DNA of 23,439 bases, taken from an uncultured Bacillota bacterium. GTDB lineage: Bacteria; Bacillota; Clostridia; Peptostreptococcales; Anaerovoracaceae. Positions 22,412 to 23,439 of this stretch are shown here, piece after piece. The position numbers and the translations under genes were made by a program. The stretch lies in assembly GCA_946541435.1 (NCBI GenBank), contig CAMNJK010000003.1:1-23439 (forward strand), written 5' to 3'. Each line of letters opens with the position of its first letter. Positions within the stretch are counted from its first letter, which is position 1. The notes under the pieces are model-generated. The model was not told the origin of the DNA and did no database searches. It worked only from the letters and a program-made list of their open reading frames with translations.

Positions 22412-22609
22412 ATGCAAAGGCTGGCCAGCCTTTGCGGTGTGGGGGCATGCGGTGTGGGACTATGCGGTGTGGGGATATATGAGATAACTCGTCTGTGTGC
22501 AGCCCTACGGATGATCGATGACCTGGGGCGGATTTGGGCAGCGATGGAGAAAACCGCCCTTGAACATGCGCATCCCAGCGTGTATGATGGTCTCTGTGAG
22601 CACGAATAA
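22412..22609 (+). CDS. Doubtful 65-residue ORF with CGVG repeats
   Basis: The frame starts with an ATG whose G is the first base of the inverted dispersed motif, reads MQRLASLCGVGACGVGLCGVG and then a more ordinary segment (MIDDLGRIWAAMEKTALEHAHPSVYDG). The CGVG repeats come from a three-copy TGCGGTGTGGG DNA repeat with a 15-bp period (22433-22473). No ribosome site is visible and I recognise no family, so it may not be translated. Confidence 0.2.
   Translation: MQRLASLCGVGACGVGLCGVGIYEITRLCAALRMIDDLGRIWAAMEKTALEHAHPSVYDGLCEHE
22414..22435. repeat. Perfect head-to-head pair of the GCAAAGGCTGG motif
   Basis: GCAAAGGCTGG (22414-22424) is followed with no gap by its complement CCAGCCTTTGC (22425-22435), 15 nt after the MFS stop codon. 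The arms could fold in RNA but no T-run follows. A single-orientation copy (22358-22370) lies just upstream in the gene's last codons. Confidence 0.85.
22433..22473 (+). repeat. Three-copy 15-bp-period repeat
   Basis: TGCGGTGTGGG occurs at 22433-22443, 22448-22458 and 22463-22473. It abuts and shares bases with the end of the inverted motif pair. Confidence 0.7.
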
Positions 22610-22628
22610 TTGCTGTGAAACGTGGCTG

Positions 22629-22658
22629 CGGTCAGTGACTCTGTTCCTGCGCTGACCG
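22629..22658. other. Small hairpin upstream of lgt
   Basis: CGGTCAG (22629-22635) and CTGACCG (22652-22658) form a 7-bp stem with a 16-nt loop, about 16 nt before the lgt ribosome site. No T-run follows, so it is not an obvious terminator. Confidence 0.35.
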
Positions 22659-22685
22659 TCTGACAATGGCCATAAGGAGAGTCCA

Positions 22686-23439
22686 ATGCCAGTTCCTGAT
22701 CCTGTAGCATTTACCATTTTTAATATCGATATCATGTGGTACGCCATCCTGATCTGTATCGGGATGATCCTGGCGACGGCTCTCTGCTGCAAGCGGGCGC
22801 CCAGCCACGGACTGACGTCCGATCAGATCCTGAATTTTGTGCTGTTCTGCATCCCTGCGGGGATCATCGGCGCAAGGCTTTATTATGTGCTGTTTCACTG
22901 GGACTGGTATGCCGGTGATCTGGGGCACATCATCAATATCCGGGGCGGCGGCCTGGCCATCCACGGCGGCCTGATCGCGGGACTGGGTGTGGCTGCGCTG
23001 CTCTGTCACCGCTGGAAGATCCGGCCCCTGAATCTGCTGGATCTGGCGGCGCCATCCATCGCCCTGGCCCAGTCCATCGGACGGTGGGGGAACTATTTCA
23101 ATTCCGAAGCCCACGGCGGCCCCACGGACCTTCCCTGGGCCATCATTGCGGACGGTCAGTCGGTCCATCCTACATTTCTCTATGAATCCATCTGGTGTTT
23201 CCTGCTGTTCCTGTTCCTTCTGTGGATGGACAGGGGAGGCAGCCGGAATCAGAAGCCGGACGGAAAACCCCGTTCGGGAGGGAAATCCCATTCCATCGGA
23301 AAAAGCAGGGGATTTGAAGGTCAGATCATCCTGCTCTACGGCATGCTCTATTCTGTGGAACGCTTCTTCGTGGAAGCTCTCCGTACCGACAGCCTGATGA
23401 TCGGCCCCTTCAAGCAGGCCCAGGTCATCAGCCTGGTCA
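22686..23439 (+). CDS. lgt: Prolipoprotein diacylglyceryl transferase (partial; C-terminus outside window)
   Basis: Integral membrane enzyme that transfers diacylglycerol from phosphatidylglycerol to the lipobox cysteine of prolipoproteins, the first step of lipoprotein maturation. 251 codons are open to the window edge. Hallmarks are IGARLYYVLFHW, RGGGLAIHGGLIAG (His93) and the Lgt signature GRWGNYFNSEAHG (Arg133), then HPTFLYES and the late FFVEALRTDSLMIG segment. A basic Gly/Ser/Lys-rich loop (about 180-205) is longer than in most homologues. The ATG at 22686 has AAGGAGAG 4 nt upstream. It would act on the predicted lipoprotein esterase at 944, among others. Confidence 0.95.
   Translation, partial: MPVPDPVAFTIFNIDIMWYAILICIGMILATALCCKRAPSHGLTSDQILNFVLFCIPAGIIGARLYYVLFHWDWYAGDLGHIINIRGGGLAIHGGLIAGLGVAALLCHRWKIRPLNLLDLAAPSIALAQSIGRWGNYFNSEAHGGPTDLPWAIIADGQSVHPTFLYESIWCFLLFLFLLWMDRGGSRNQKPDGKPRSGGKSHSIGKSRGFEGQIILLYGMLYSVERFFVEALRTDSLMIGPFKQAQVISLV

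Overview
The window reads as chromosomal DNA of a moderately GC-rich (visibly above 50 % GC) anaerobic member of the Bacillota, most likely a Clostridia-type gut or sediment fermenter. The grounds are a CpI-like [FeFe]-hydrogenase with its maturase HydF, strong AGGAGG-type ribosome binding sites, a short cobalamin-dependent methionine synthase without the C-terminal reactivation domain, and a remnant of a MATE transporter of a type seen in gut Firmicutes. No rRNA, tRNA, CRISPR array, phage gene or intact transposon was seen.

Layout. 1-650 (minus) is the N-terminal half of a HisD/HpsN-like zinc alcohol dehydrogenase with a near-consensus promoter. It diverges from a predicted lipoprotein type-B carboxylesterase (944-2605, plus). 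A 408-base spacer rich in inverted AAATTGTTTGGC units and holding a probable bidirectional terminator separates it from a minus-strand hydrogen-metabolism block: hydF (3014-4417), an [FeFe]-hydrogenase (4889-6607) and, overlapping it by 7 nt, a flavoprotein that fuses a NuoF-type Fe-S domain to a GltD-like NAD(P)H oxidoreductase (6601-8454). This pairing matches the glutamate-synthase-associated ('A2') [FeFe]-hydrogenase arrangement. A divergent 444-base spacer with promoters and a cre-like palindrome leads to a long plus-strand series: methionine synthase (8899-11487), a small membrane/zinc-ribbon protein, type I glutamine synthetase, an MFS carrier, a Sir2 deacylase, a Maf pyrophosphatase, an MntP-type Mn efflux pump and an EamA transporter (to 17928). 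The last five are closely spaced and probably co-transcribed. ychF (18035-19126, minus) follows with its own terminator, promoter and an overlapping Fur-like palindrome. Then, on plus, come an internally deleted MATE-type remnant, a second EamA transporter coupled by an ATGA overlap to a DNA-deoxyinosine glycosylase, a Bcr/CflA-type MFS efflux pump, and the start of lgt, which runs off the right edge.

The most unusual feature is not a gene. The 11-mer GCAAAGGCTGG, extended mostly to GCAAAGGCTGGYC, occurs at least 11 times by eye, on both strands, in more than one codon phase and in non-coding DNA, including one perfect head-to-head pair downstream of the MFS pump. Many copies lie in tolerant positions such as inter-domain linkers, an insertion, a C-terminal tail and just after a stop codon. 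This resembles the way DNA-uptake sequences or other genome-wide signal motifs are distributed, and no such motif that I know of is established for this group. A second theme is lineage-specific low-complexity Ala/Gly/Pro/Ser/Asp inserts in otherwise conserved proteins (HydF, MetH, MFS, Maf, EamA tail, Lgt loop), some encoded by short tandem DNA repeats.

All calls are from reading the sequence. No similarity search was run.
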